Assembly (NCBI GenBank): GCA_003242605.1
Contig: QGUZ01000123.1
Coordinates: 1-13,543 of the forward strand
DNA: 13,543 bases
Direction of reading: 5' to 3'
Source of the DNA: Actinomycetota bacterium
GTDB taxonomy: Bacteria > Actinomycetota > Actinomycetes > Streptosporangiales > Streptosporangiaceae
The notes beneath the pieces are model-generated. The model searched no databases, was not told the origin of the DNA, and saw only the letters and a list, made by a program, of their open reading frames with translations. This document shows, one piece after another, positions 1 through 6,869 of the stretch (positions within the stretch are counted from its first letter, which is position 1; each line of letters starts with the position of its first letter). A program made the position numbers and the translations under genes.

Positions 1-1106
1 CGGGGCAACTGGGGCGGGGGTGACGGCGAGGACGGCGGGCTGTCGCCCCCCAGCACGATGTTCGGCGGCTGCACGCCGAGCAGCAGCGCGACCGTGATCG
101 CGGCGGCGAGGGTGCCCGCGCCGATCGCGGCGCGCGGCCCGGGCTCCCGCAGCCGGCCCAGCAGGCCCGCGGTCCGGTCCCGCGGCCGCCACGCGGTCGC
201 GCCGCTCGCCCGGGGCGGCGGGTCGGCGAGCGGGAACTGCAGGGCCATCCGCGTGGCGAGCTCCGCGAGGCTCCGCCGTCCGCGCTGCTCCCACTCCGGC
301 CCGTACGCCTCGAGCGCGGTCGTCTCCAGCTCGGCGAGGAAGGCCCGCGCCGTCGTCGGCCGGTCGGCCGGGTTCTTCGCCATGCCCCGCGCCACCAGGC
401 CGCGCACCGCGACGGGCACCTGCACCAGCGGGATCGGGTCGTCCCGGTGCCGCCGCATCAGCGCCGCCGGATGGTCGTCCCGGTACGGCCGGTGCCCGGT
501 GAGGCACTCGAAGAACACGCACGTGGCGGCGTACAGGTCGGTGGCCGGGGTGGCGCCGTCCCACCGCTCGGGGGCACCGTCCCACTGCTCGGGGGCGAGG
601 TAGGCGGGCGTGCCGGCGGGCCGGCCCGGTCCCGGGCTGCGCGCGGCCACGCCGAAGTCGGTGAGCTTCGCCGTGCCGTCGGCCTGCACCAGCACGTTCT
701 CCGGCTTGGGGTCCCGGTGCACGATCCCGGACGCGTGCGCCGCGGACAGCGCGAGCAGCGCCGCCTTGAGGACGGCGAGGGAGGCCTCGGGGCCGAGCGG
801 CCCGTGCTCGTCGAGCAGCCTGCGCAGCGAGATGCCGTCGATCAGCTCCATCACGAGCGCGGCGCCCGCCACCGTCTCGACGTACTCATGGAGCCGGACG
901 ATGTGCGGATGGTCGAGCTCGACCAGCACCCGGGCCTCGGCGCGGAACGCGGTGAGGAACTCCGGGTCCCCGCGCAGCCCGTCGGTCAGGTACTTGATCG
1001 CGACGTACGCCCCGTTGGGGAGGTAAGTGGCGAGAACCACGCGCCCGGTGTCCCCCGCGCCGAGCACGCGCTCCTCCCGATATCCGGGAACCACCCAGGT
1101 GTCCAT
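1..1106 (-). CDS. Membrane-anchored Ser/Thr protein kinase (PknB/Hanks type), C-terminus cut by the window edge
   Basis: A Hanks-type kinase whose 368 visible residues run off the left edge. From ATG 1106: Gly-rich loop GAGDTG (16-21), ATP-binding Lys38 in VAIKYL, helix-C Glu57, catalytic loop HRDPKPEN with Asp132, metal-binding DFG at Asp150, and APE at 171-173. The kinase domain ends near residue 265. A Pro/Arg-rich juxtamembrane stretch follows, then one membrane segment at about 328-346, then the start of a Pro/Ser-rich part expected to lie outside the cell. The start fits a GAGGA ribosome site about 5 nt upstream. Two oddities: Pro133 replaces the usual Leu of HRDLKPEN, and a 7-residue duplication follows APE. 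All catalytic residues are present, so it should be active. The extracellular sensor part is missing here, so its signal is unknown. It is divergent from the aminosugar operon and need not be connected with it. Confidence 0.93.
   Translation of the reverse strand, partial: MDTWVVPGYREERVLGAGDTGRVVLATYLPNGAYVAIKYLTDGLRGDPEFLTAFRAEARVLVELDHPHIVRLHEYVETVAGAALVMELIDGISLRRLLDEHGPLGPEASLAVLKAALLALSAAHASGIVHRDPKPENVLVQADGTAKLTDFGVAARSPGPGRPAGTPAYLAPEQWDGAPERWDGATPATDLYAATCVFFECLTGHRPYRDDHPAALMRRHRDDPIPLVQVPVAVRGLVARGMAKNPADRPTTARAFLAELETTALEAYGPEWEQRGRRSLAELATRMALQFPLADPPPRASGATAWRPRDRTAGLLGRLREPGPRAAIGAGTLAAAITVALLLGVQPPNIVLGGDSPPSSPSPPPQLP
555..596 (-). repeat. 21-bp tandem duplication inside the kinase activation segment
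   Basis: Two adjacent 21-bp units (555-575 and 576-596) match at 19 of 21 positions. In the kinase they encode EQWDGAP followed by ERWDGAT, directly after the APE motif (residues 173-186). Related actinobacterial kinases, as I know them, carry one such unit. This therefore looks like a recent in-frame duplication that lengthens the P+1 loop/helix-F approach. Confidence 0.75.
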
Positions 1107-1573
1107 CCCGTCCTCTGTTTTCGTCCCCCTAAAGAGAAGGTCTCATCAGAAAAGGTCTTTGTCACGCAATTGCGGGGTCTGGGCATTTCGCTGTGACCGA
1201 TATCTCCGGGTCGCCCGGCCCCGTCGTCGCCGGGCCGTCCCGCAGCCGTCACGGCCTGCGCTTTCCCGTGGTGGGCGGCGACCGGGCGCCGCCGAATAGG
1301 GCGTGCCGCGCCCGGCCGGCCGAATCGCGTTTCGGCTTCACGACCGTGTCGCGAACACCCGCGCTCACCACAGCCTCGGGTAAACCCGGCGTCACAGGCG
1401 TCGAAAAGGCCGCATCGGCCACGGCGTCGCGCTCGCGTCACAGCGCCCGGCGCCGATGACCGGGCCGGGTGTTCGCCCGGGGTGAACGGGCGAGGGTGGT
1501 CCGCGAAGGCCGGGAGGGGCCGGCGCCGCCCGGCCGGCACGCCGGGGATCCGGCCCGCCGGGAGCCCGTCCGA

Positions 1574-1587
1574 GTGACCTGGGTCAC
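1574..1587. promoter_or_regulatory. Perfect palindrome GTGACC-TG-GGTCAC
   Basis: Six-base arms are separated by TG. It lies about 140 bp upstream of the rpiR operon -35 box. It may be an operator, but nothing ties it to a particular regulator. Confidence 0.35.
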
Positions 1588-1645
1588 CGGGCACGGCGGG
1601 GTTTCCCGCCGCCGCGCTCGTGCCGTAAGGACGATGACGATCGGG

Positions 1646-1666
1646 TGTCGATCAGATGTCGATCAG
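1646..1666. repeat. Two direct copies of TGTCGATCAG in 11-bp phase
   Basis: TGTCGATCAG occurs at 1646-1655 and again at 1657-1666, so the copies are one helical turn apart, and both are followed by A or G. Each contains GATC. Direct repeats in helical phase about 60-80 bp upstream of a -35 box can be activator sites. This is inference from position only. Confidence 0.4.
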
Positions 1667-1692
1667 GGACGCCGCACCGCCCGCATGTGCTC

Positions 1693-1715
1693 TGACCAGG
1701 CATTTCTTCTGGTTA
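1693..1715. promoter_or_regulatory. Inverted repeat TGACCAG-N9-CTGGTTA, candidate operator of the rpiR operon
   Basis: The arms at 1693-1699 and 1709-1715 match at 6 of 7 positions, with a perfect ACCAG/CTGGT core and an AT-rich middle. The repeat ends 8 bp before the -35 box of the operon promoter. That is where an autoregulating RpiR-type protein could bind. The identity of the binding protein is not shown by the sequence. Confidence 0.45.
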
Positions 1716-1723
1716 GCCTGCTC

Positions 1724-1752
1724 TTGACGGCGTGCGGGCTGAGAATTATTTT
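1724..1752 (+). promoter_or_regulatory. Housekeeping-type promoter of the rpiR-SIS-ngcEFG operon
   Basis: TTGACG (1724-1729) is followed by a 17-bp spacer and TATTTT (1747-1752), in a locally AT-rich patch. Transcription would start near 1759. This argues against the upstream in-frame start at 1732, which lies inside the promoter, and supports the GTG at 1786. Confidence 0.65.
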
Positions 1753-1785
1753 CACAGGAACACCTCTCGAGTGGAAGGATCGATC

Positions 1786-2658
1786 GTGTCCGGTGGTGCC
1801 CTGGGGCGCATCGAGACCGAGCTGCCGCAGCTGCCCGAGGCGCTGCGCAAGGTCGGCGAGCTGATCCTTGCGGACCCGGCCGAGGCGGCCCGGTCCACGA
1901 TCGTCGCGCTCGCCGAGCGGAGCGGCACCTCGCCGGCGACCGTCACCCGGTTCTGCCGGGCGTTCGGCTTCGCCGGCTACTCCGAGCTGCGGGTCGCGCT
2001 CGCCACCGAGACCGGCCGCGCCGCGCAGGCCGGCTGGGGTCTCGGGGTGATCGGCCAGGAGATCGGACCCGGCGACCCGCTCGAAGCGGTCGTGGAGACG
2101 ATGGCCGTCGCCGACGCGCGGCTCATCCAGGAGACCGCCGCTCAGCTCGACCTGGGCGTCGTCGCCAAGGTCGCCGACGCGATCGTCGAGGCCGGGCAGG
2201 TGGTGATGTTCGGCATGTCGACCAGCGGCGAGGTGGCCGGCATGCTGAGCGGCCGGCTGCGCCGGATCCGCATCCCCTGCTGGAGCTACTGCGATCCGCA
2301 CCAGGGACTGGCGCACGCGGCGCTGCTCGGCGAGGGCGACGTCGCGATCGGCGTCTCCCACCAGGGCCGCACCCGGGAGGTGCTGGAGGCGATGGCCGAG
2401 GCCGACGGGCGCGGGGCGACCACGGTCGCGGTCACCTCCTTCGCCCGGTCGCCGCTCGCCGAGCTCGCCGACCTCGTGCTCATCACGGCGAGCCGGGAGA
2501 CGACCTTCCGGCCCTCCGGTCTCGCCGCGATCCACTCCCAGCTCTTCGTGCTGGACGTGGTGTACGTCGCGGTCGCCCAGCGCACCTACGAGCGGGCGAA
2601 CGAGGCCTTCGACCGCACGATGAGAGCCCTGGACAGCCACCGAGTCGAAAGGAACTGA
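1786..2658 (+). CDS. MurR/RpiR-family transcriptional regulator (HTH + SIS)
   Basis: A cytoplasmic DNA-binding regulator of sugar-phosphate metabolism, 290 residues, the usual family length. The N-terminal RpiR helix-turn-helix lies at about 38-70 (LAERSGTSPATVTRFCRAFG). A C-terminal SIS domain at about 125-260 carries the phosphosugar loop around FGMSTSGE (about 141-148) and a second loop GVSHQGRTRE. Start GTG 1786 has AAGGA (1775-1779) 6 nt upstream and lies downstream of the predicted transcription start. It is first in the operon, and its stop is 6 bp from the next start. Family members such as MurR bind phosphorylated sugars through the SIS domain. Here the effector is probably an aminosugar phosphate, inferred from the downstream importer. 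It may repress or activate its own operon. Confidence 0.9.
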   Translation: MSGGALGRIETELPQLPEALRKVGELILADPAEAARSTIVALAERSGTSPATVTRFCRAFGFAGYSELRVALATETGRAAQAGWGLGVIGQEIGPGDPLEAVVETMAVADARLIQETAAQLDLGVVAKVADAIVEAGQVVMFGMSTSGEVAGMLSGRLRRIRIPCWSYCDPHQGLAHAALLGEGDVAIGVSHQGRTREVLEAMAEADGRGATTVAVTSFARSPLAELADLVLITASRETTFRPSGLAAIHSQLFVLDVVYVAVAQRTYERANEAFDRTMRALDSHRVERN

Positions 2659-2664
2659 CCAATC

Positions 2665-3414
2665 GTGGACATCGGCGCCACCGAATACGTCCAGCGCGTG
2701 GAGGAACTGGTTCGCGAGGTCTCGCGGAGCCAGCTCGACCAGGTGCGGCGGGCCGCGGAGCTCATCCTGGCCTCGCTGCGCGCGGACGGGGTCGTCCAGG
2801 CCTTCGGCTCCGGCCACTCCGAGGCGATCGCGATGGAGATCGCGGGCCGCGCGGGCGGACTCATCCCCACCAACCGCCTATCCTTGCGTGACCTGGTCCT
2901 CTACGGCGGGGAACCGCCGGAGATCCTCACCCGCGAGCTGGAGCGCGACCCCACCGTCGCCAAGCGGATCTACGAGCTGGCGCCGGTGCGGCCGCAGGAC
3001 GTGTTCGTGCTCATCTCCAGCTCGGGCGTGAACGGCTCGATCGTCGAGATGGCCACGCTCGTCAAGGAGCGCGGCCACCCGCTGATCGCGCTCACCTCGG
3101 TGCGGCACAGCAGCCAGATGACGTCCCGGCACCCGTCCGGCCGCAAGCTGCTCGACCTGGCCGACGTGGTGCTCGACAACGGCGCGCCGTACGGCGACGC
3201 GGTGCTGGAGCTGCCCGGGGGCACGGCGACCGGCGCGGTGTCCACGATCACCTCGGCGCTGCTCGCGCAGATGATCGTCGCCGAGGTGGTGCGCGCGATG
3301 CTCGAGGCGGGGGAGACCCCGCCGGTGTACCGATCGGTGAACGTCGTCGGGGGCGACGAACACAACCGGGAACTGGAGGCCCGCTACGAGGGGCGCATCC
3401 GCCGCGGGGCCTAG
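2665..3414 (+). CDS. SIS-domain aminosugar-phosphate protein (UPF0309 / NagS-like)
   Basis: A 249-residue single SIS-domain protein with no HTH, so an enzyme rather than a regulator. The phosphosugar-binding loop is FGSGHSEA (47-54), and the second Ser-rich loop is ISSSGVNGS (117-125). The N-terminal helical part (TEYVQRVEELVREV) and length match the UPF0309 group. From memory, the Streptomyces coelicolor member (SCO4393, NagS) has been reported to act on GlcNAc-6-phosphate; I cannot check this here. It lacks MurQ length and motifs. Start GTG 2665 has AAGGA (2649-2653) 11 nt upstream, overlapping the end of the regulator gene, so translation is probably coupled. Between an RpiR gene and an NgcEFG-like importer, a role in GlcNAc-6-P or related aminosugar-phosphate metabolism is the best reading. 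The exact reaction is uncertain. Confidence 0.82.
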   Translation: MDIGATEYVQRVEELVREVSRSQLDQVRRAAELILASLRADGVVQAFGSGHSEAIAMEIAGRAGGLIPTNRLSLRDLVLYGGEPPEILTRELERDPTVAKRIYELAPVRPQDVFVLISSSGVNGSIVEMATLVKERGHPLIALTSVRHSSQMTSRHPSGRKLLDLADVVLDNGAPYGDAVLELPGGTATGAVSTITSALLAQMIVAEVVRAMLEAGETPPVYRSVNVVGGDEHNRELEARYEGRIRRGA

Positions 3415-3425
3415 CCCGGCGGCCG

Positions 3426-3440
3426 CGCCCGCAGCGGGCG
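3426..3440 (+). promoter_or_regulatory. Intercistronic hairpin before ngcE
   Basis: CGCCC (3426-3430), a 5-nt loop, then GGGCG (3436-3440), with flanking GCCG/CGGC able to lengthen the stem across a bulge. It lies in the 45-bp gap between the SIS gene and the binding-protein gene. Such hairpins often protect the mRNA of a highly expressed binding protein or partly terminate transcription. There is no T-run, so full termination is unlikely. Confidence 0.4.
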
Positions 3441-3459
3441 GCACCCATTGGAGGAGTCA

Positions 3460-4914
3460 ATGTCAGACATCCCCGTCAACGGTCCCCGCAACGACCTGCC
3501 CGGCCGCCCCGGCCTGAGCAGGCGCCAGCTGCTCCGGGCGGCCGTCGGCGCCGGTGTGGCGCTGCCGTTCGCCGCGGCCTGCGCGACCCCGGTCGGCGGC
3601 GGTGGCGGCGGGTCGCAGCCGTCGGTCACCGGCACGGTGAGCGCCGAGAACCCGCTCGGCGTGCCGGAGAACGAGCCCTTCGAGGTCGTGATCTTCGACG
3701 GCGGGTTCGGTGACGCGTACGCGCGCGACATCCACCAGCCGCTGTTCCGCACCAAGCACCCGAACGTGGAGATCAAGCACACCGCGACCAAGGAGATCGC
3801 CAAGACGCTCCAGCCGCGGTTCGCGAGCGGCAACCCGCCGGAGTTCGTGAACAACTCCGGCGACAACGCGATGGACTTCGGCGCGCTGATCCAGGACGAC
3901 CAGATCGCCGACCTCACGCCGCTGCTCGACGCGCCGAGCTGGGACGACCCCAACGTCAAGGTGCGCGACACGATCCTGCCGAGCGCGATCGAGTTCGGCA
4001 GCTACGACGGCGTGTTCCGGGTGCTGCCGTACGCCAACACCGTCTGGGGCATCTGGTACTCGACCAAGCTGTTCAACGAGAACGGCTGGGAGGTCCCCAA
4101 GACCTGGGACGAGTTCCTCGCCCTCTGCGAGACGATCAAGAAGTCGGGCAAGTGCGCGCCGTTCACCTACGCCGGCAAGCACCCCTTCTACATCTACGAG
4201 ACCATCCTCACGCTCGCCGCGAAGATCGGCGGCCCGGACGTGCTCCGCAACATCGACAACCTCGAGGACGGCGCGTGGAAGGCCGAGCCGGTGCTCACCG
4301 CCGCCACCGCGTTCGCCGAGGTCGGCGCGAAGTACCTGATGCAGGGCACCACCGGGCTCGACCACATCCAGACGCAGACCGCCCACAACAAGTACCAGGT
4401 GGCGATGCTGCCGAACGGCTCCTGGCTGGAGAACGAGCAGAAGGACACCACCCCGCCGGACTTCGGCTACGCGGTGTTCCCGCTGCCGTCGTTCTCCGAG
4501 AACGACGCCATGCCGTACGGCACGCTGCACTCGCGGCCCGGCGAGGAGTACTTCGTGGCGGCGAAGTCGCGCAACCCGCGGGCCGGCATGGAGTACATGC
4601 GGGCGATGCTGTCCAAGCAGGGCGCCGGGCAGTTCACCGAGCTCGTCAGCACGCTCACCGTGGTGAAGGGCGCGGCGGAGGGGCGCAAGCTCAGCCCCGG
4701 CCTGGCGAGCGCGTCGGCGGCGCTCAAGGCGGCCGGCGACAACACCGTCTACTTCCGGTTCCGGCAGTGGTACGCCGAGCTGCACGACGAGGTCGCGGCG
4801 GCGACCGGCCAGCTGATGAGCGGCCGGCTCACCCCGCAGGCGTGGTCCGAGCGCATCCAGCGCAAGGCCGAGCAGATCAAGCGCGACGACTCGGTCAAGA
4901 AGTTCCAGCGGTGA
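3460..4914 (+). CDS. ngcE: NgcE-type GlcNAc/diacetylchitobiose-binding lipoprotein of an ABC importer
   Basis: Extracellular solute-binding protein (family 1 fold), 484 residues. The signal peptide has a twin-arginine motif, SRRQLL (20-25), a hydrophobic stretch and a lipobox-like AAAC with Cys41, so it should be a Tat-exported lipoprotein. A Gly/Ser linker follows. The body has hallmarks I associate with NgcE: ENPLGV near the mature N-terminus, EVVIFDGGFGDAYA, LQPRFASGNPPEFVNNSG, NTVWGIWYS and GSWLENEQKDTTPPDF. Start ATG 3460 has GGAGG (3450-3454) 5 nt upstream, and a TTG at 3448 in the same frame overlaps that site. NgcE of Streptomyces binds GlcNAc and (GlcNAc)2; by family this one should bind the same or a related aminosugar. 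Ligand specificity is inferred, not seen. Confidence 0.85.
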   Translation: MSDIPVNGPRNDLPGRPGLSRRQLLRAAVGAGVALPFAAACATPVGGGGGGSQPSVTGTVSAENPLGVPENEPFEVVIFDGGFGDAYARDIHQPLFRTKHPNVEIKHTATKEIAKTLQPRFASGNPPEFVNNSGDNAMDFGALIQDDQIADLTPLLDAPSWDDPNVKVRDTILPSAIEFGSYDGVFRVLPYANTVWGIWYSTKLFNENGWEVPKTWDEFLALCETIKKSGKCAPFTYAGKHPFYIYETILTLAAKIGGPDVLRNIDNLEDGAWKAEPVLTAATAFAEVGAKYLMQGTTGLDHIQTQTAHNKYQVAMLPNGSWLENEQKDTTPPDFGYAVFPLPSFSENDAMPYGTLHSRPGEEYFVAAKSRNPRAGMEYMRAMLSKQGAGQFTELVSTLTVVKGAAEGRKLSPGLASASAALKAAGDNTVYFRFRQWYAELHDEVAAATGQLMSGRLTPQAWSERIQRKAEQIKRDDSVKKFQR

Positions 4915-4933
4915 CGGCGGCTAGGGGGAGATC

Positions 4934-5839
4934 ATGACCCACGGCAGGACGCGCTTCATCATCGGGTTCCTCGCGCTCCCGGTGCTCCTCTACCTCATCT
5001 ACGTGATCTCCCCCTACGCACAGGCGTTCTACATCGCCATGACGAACTGGCGGGGGGTGAACGCGAACCCGCAGTTCGTCGGGCTGGAGAACTTCCGCAG
5101 GCTGCTCGACGACACGGTCTTCTGGAAGGCGGTCTCGCACAACCTGCTCCTGCTGATCCTGCTGCCCGTCGGCACGATCACCATCGCGCTGTTCTTCGCC
5201 TACCTGCTCAACGTGGGCGGCCACGGCCGGGGCGTCGGCGGCATCCGCGGGTCGAAGTTCTACCGGGTGGTGTTCTTCTTCCCGCAGGTGCTCGCCGTCG
5301 CCATCATCGCCGTGCTGTTCCAGCAGGTGTTCCGGCCGGACCGGGGCGGCATGATCAACGGGCCGCTCATGGCGCTCGGCATCGAGCCGATCGGGTTCCT
5401 GTCCAACCCCGACATCGCGCTGTGGTCGGTGCTCGCGGTGCTGATCTGGCAGGCGGTCGGGTTCTACGTCGTGCTGTTCTCCGCCGGCATGGCGTCGATC
5501 CCGAAGGAGATGTACGAGGCCGCGCAGATCGACGGCGCCGGGCGGATCCCGATGTTCTTCCGGGTGACGCTGCCGCTGCTGTGGGACACCGTGCAGGTCG
5601 GCTGGGTCTACCTCGGCATCGCCGCCCTGGACGTGTTCGCCGTGGTGTGGGTGATGACCGCCGAGCAGGGCGGCCCCGACCACTCCACGACCGTGATCGC
5701 GGCGGAGATCTACCGGAACGCGTTCGACTACTTCAAGTTCGGCTACGCCTCGGCGATGGGCGTGGTGCTGTTCTTCTTCACGATCGGCTTCGCGGCGCTG
5801 GCGCTGAAGCTGTCCCGGCGCGAGCGGATCGAGTACTAG
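4934..5839 (+). CDS. ngcF: ABC sugar transporter permease, NgcF-type (MalF-like)
   Basis: A 301-residue inner-membrane permease of the CUT1 (MalFG-like) class. Several membrane segments are evident: about 8-30, 70-95, 110-130, 165-190, 220-245 and 270-292. The ATPase-docking EAA loop reads EAAQIDGAGRIPMFFRVTLP, with the conserved Gly and LP. Start ATG 4934 follows AGGGGGA by about 5 nt and lies 19 bp after ngcE. It would form the pore with the next gene. No ATP-binding subunit gene follows, as with other actinobacterial sugar importers that share MsiK, so energy probably comes from an ATPase encoded elsewhere. The substrate assignment rests on the NgcE-like neighbour. Confidence 0.88.
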   Translation: MTHGRTRFIIGFLALPVLLYLIYVISPYAQAFYIAMTNWRGVNANPQFVGLENFRRLLDDTVFWKAVSHNLLLLILLPVGTITIALFFAYLLNVGGHGRGVGGIRGSKFYRVVFFFPQVLAVAIIAVLFQQVFRPDRGGMINGPLMALGIEPIGFLSNPDIALWSVLAVLIWQAVGFYVVLFSAGMASIPKEMYEAAQIDGAGRIPMFFRVTLPLLWDTVQVGWVYLGIAALDVFAVVWVMTAEQGGPDHSTTVIAAEIYRNAFDYFKFGYASAMGVVLFFFTIGFAALALKLSRRERIEY

Positions 5840-5851
5840 GGGGTGCCCCGC

Positions 5852-6766
5852 GTGGTCTCGCAAACCATGACCATCTCCCGCGCGGAGGTCCGGCAGGCGC
5901 GCCGGGTACGGCTCGGCCCGCTGTCGTACCTGTCGCACATCGCGCTCGTGGTGTGGACGATCCTCGTGATCGTGCCGCTCGCCTGGACCTTCCTCGCCTC
6001 GTTCAAGAGCGAGGACGAGATCTTCAGCGGCGCCTGGACGTTCCCGGCGGTGCCACGGTTCGACAACTGGGCCCGCGCCTGGGAGCAGGCGCACGTGGGG
6101 CAGTACTTCCTCAACAGCGTGATCGTGGTGGCGTGCAGCACGTTCGGCACGATGCTGCTCGGCTCGATGGCCGCCTACGTGCTCGCCCGCTACCGGTTCC
6201 GCGGCAACCGGGCGATCTACCTGCTGTTCGTGTCCGGGCTGGCGTTCCCGGTCTACCTGGCGCTCACCCCGCTGTTCTTCGTGGTGCAGAACATGGGGCG
6301 GCTGCCGGTGATCGGCCCGTTCATCGGGCTGAACACGCACGGCGGGCTCATCCTCGTCTACATCGCCTACTCGCTGCCGTTCACGGTGTTCTTCCTCGCC
6401 GCGTTCTTCCGCACGCTGCCGACCGCGGTGGCGGAGGCGGCGTTCGTGGACGGCGCCTCGCACACCCGGGTGTTCTTCCAGATCATGCTGCCGATGGCGA
6501 AGCCCGGCATCGTCAGCGTGACGATCTTCAACGTGCTCGGGCAGTGGAACCAGTACCAGCTGCCGCTCGTGCTGCTCAGCGGCGAGGCCCGGGACAAGTG
6601 GGTGCTCACCCAGGGCATCGCGAGCATCTCCACCGCGGCCGGCTACGACGCCGACTGGTCGGCGCTGTTCGCCGCGCTGAGCATGGCGATCCTGCCGATG
6701 ATCATCGTCTACACGGTGTTCCAGCGGCAGATCCAGGCCGGGCTCACCGCGGGCGCGCTCAAGTAG
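5852..6766 (+). CDS. ngcG: ABC sugar transporter permease, NgcG-type (MalG-like)
   Basis: Second CUT1 permease, 304 residues from GTG 5852. It has a short basic N-terminus, then about six membrane segments beginning IALVVWTILVIVPLAWTF. The EAA loop is EAAFVDGASHTRVFFQIMLP followed by MAKPG. The C-terminus FQRQIQAGLTAGALK is typical of MalG-like subunits. For the start, AGGGGG (5838-5843), which includes the stop of ngcF, is 8 nt before GTG 5852. GTG 5843 is too close to that site, and ATG 5867 is a third option. The last gene of the operon, followed by a hairpin. It pairs with NgcF to form the channel. Confidence 0.88.
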   Translation: MVSQTMTISRAEVRQARRVRLGPLSYLSHIALVVWTILVIVPLAWTFLASFKSEDEIFSGAWTFPAVPRFDNWARAWEQAHVGQYFLNSVIVVACSTFGTMLLGSMAAYVLARYRFRGNRAIYLLFVSGLAFPVYLALTPLFFVVQNMGRLPVIGPFIGLNTHGGLILVYIAYSLPFTVFFLAAFFRTLPTAVAEAAFVDGASHTRVFFQIMLPMAKPGIVSVTIFNVLGQWNQYQLPLVLLSGEARDKWVLTQGIASISTAAGYDADWSALFAALSMAILPMIIVYTVFQRQIQAGLTAGALK

Positions 6767-6790
6767 GCCGGCCGTACCGGACGGGGGCAT

Positions 6791-6822
6791 GCGCCGGGCG
6801 GCGTTGCGCCGTCGCCCGGCGC
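6791..6822. terminator. Hairpin terminator between ngcG and the convergent AlkD gene
   Basis: GCGCCGGGCG (6791-6800) pairs perfectly with CGCCCGGCGC (6813-6822) over a 12-nt loop that can itself fold (GCG-TTG-CGC). It sits 24 bp after the ngcG stop and 48 bp from the stop of the convergent gene. There is no T-run, as is common for GC-rich actinobacterial terminators. Confidence 0.6.
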
Positions 6823-6869
6823 CTCGCCGGTCCGGGCCCCGCCGGGCCGTACCACCGGCCGCCGGGACG

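Larger units (their letters stand above)
1107..1723. other. Non-coding divergent region between the kinase and the rpiR operon
   Basis: About 620 bases without a convincing gene. Positions 1125-1200 are unusually AT-rich for this genome and probably hold the leftward kinase promoter, but I could not assign a clean -35/-10 pair. A GTG-started open frame at 1193-1459 would encode 88 residues of Arg/Pro/Ser-rich, featureless protein with no good ribosome site, and I do not call it a gene. A short hairpin (TCGCCCG 1473-1479 with CGGGCGA 1487-1493), a palindrome and direct repeats lie in the right half. Confidence 0.6.

Noticed and set aside
1193..1459. 88-codon GTG-started frame in the kinase-rpiR intergenic region
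   Set aside because: No ribosome site, no recognisable motif, and a biased Arg/Ser/Pro/Ala composition.
1473..1493. Hairpin TCGCCCG/CGGGCGA as a terminator
   Set aside because: The stem is only 7 bp in very GC-rich DNA, no gene ends nearby and no T-run follows. It is expected by chance.
4895..6790. A 631-codon minus-strand frame opposite the two permease genes
   Set aside because: Composition is Arg/His/Glu/Asp/Val-rich low complexity. The plus-strand permeases have clear membrane segments and EAA loops, so this is a high-GC shadow.
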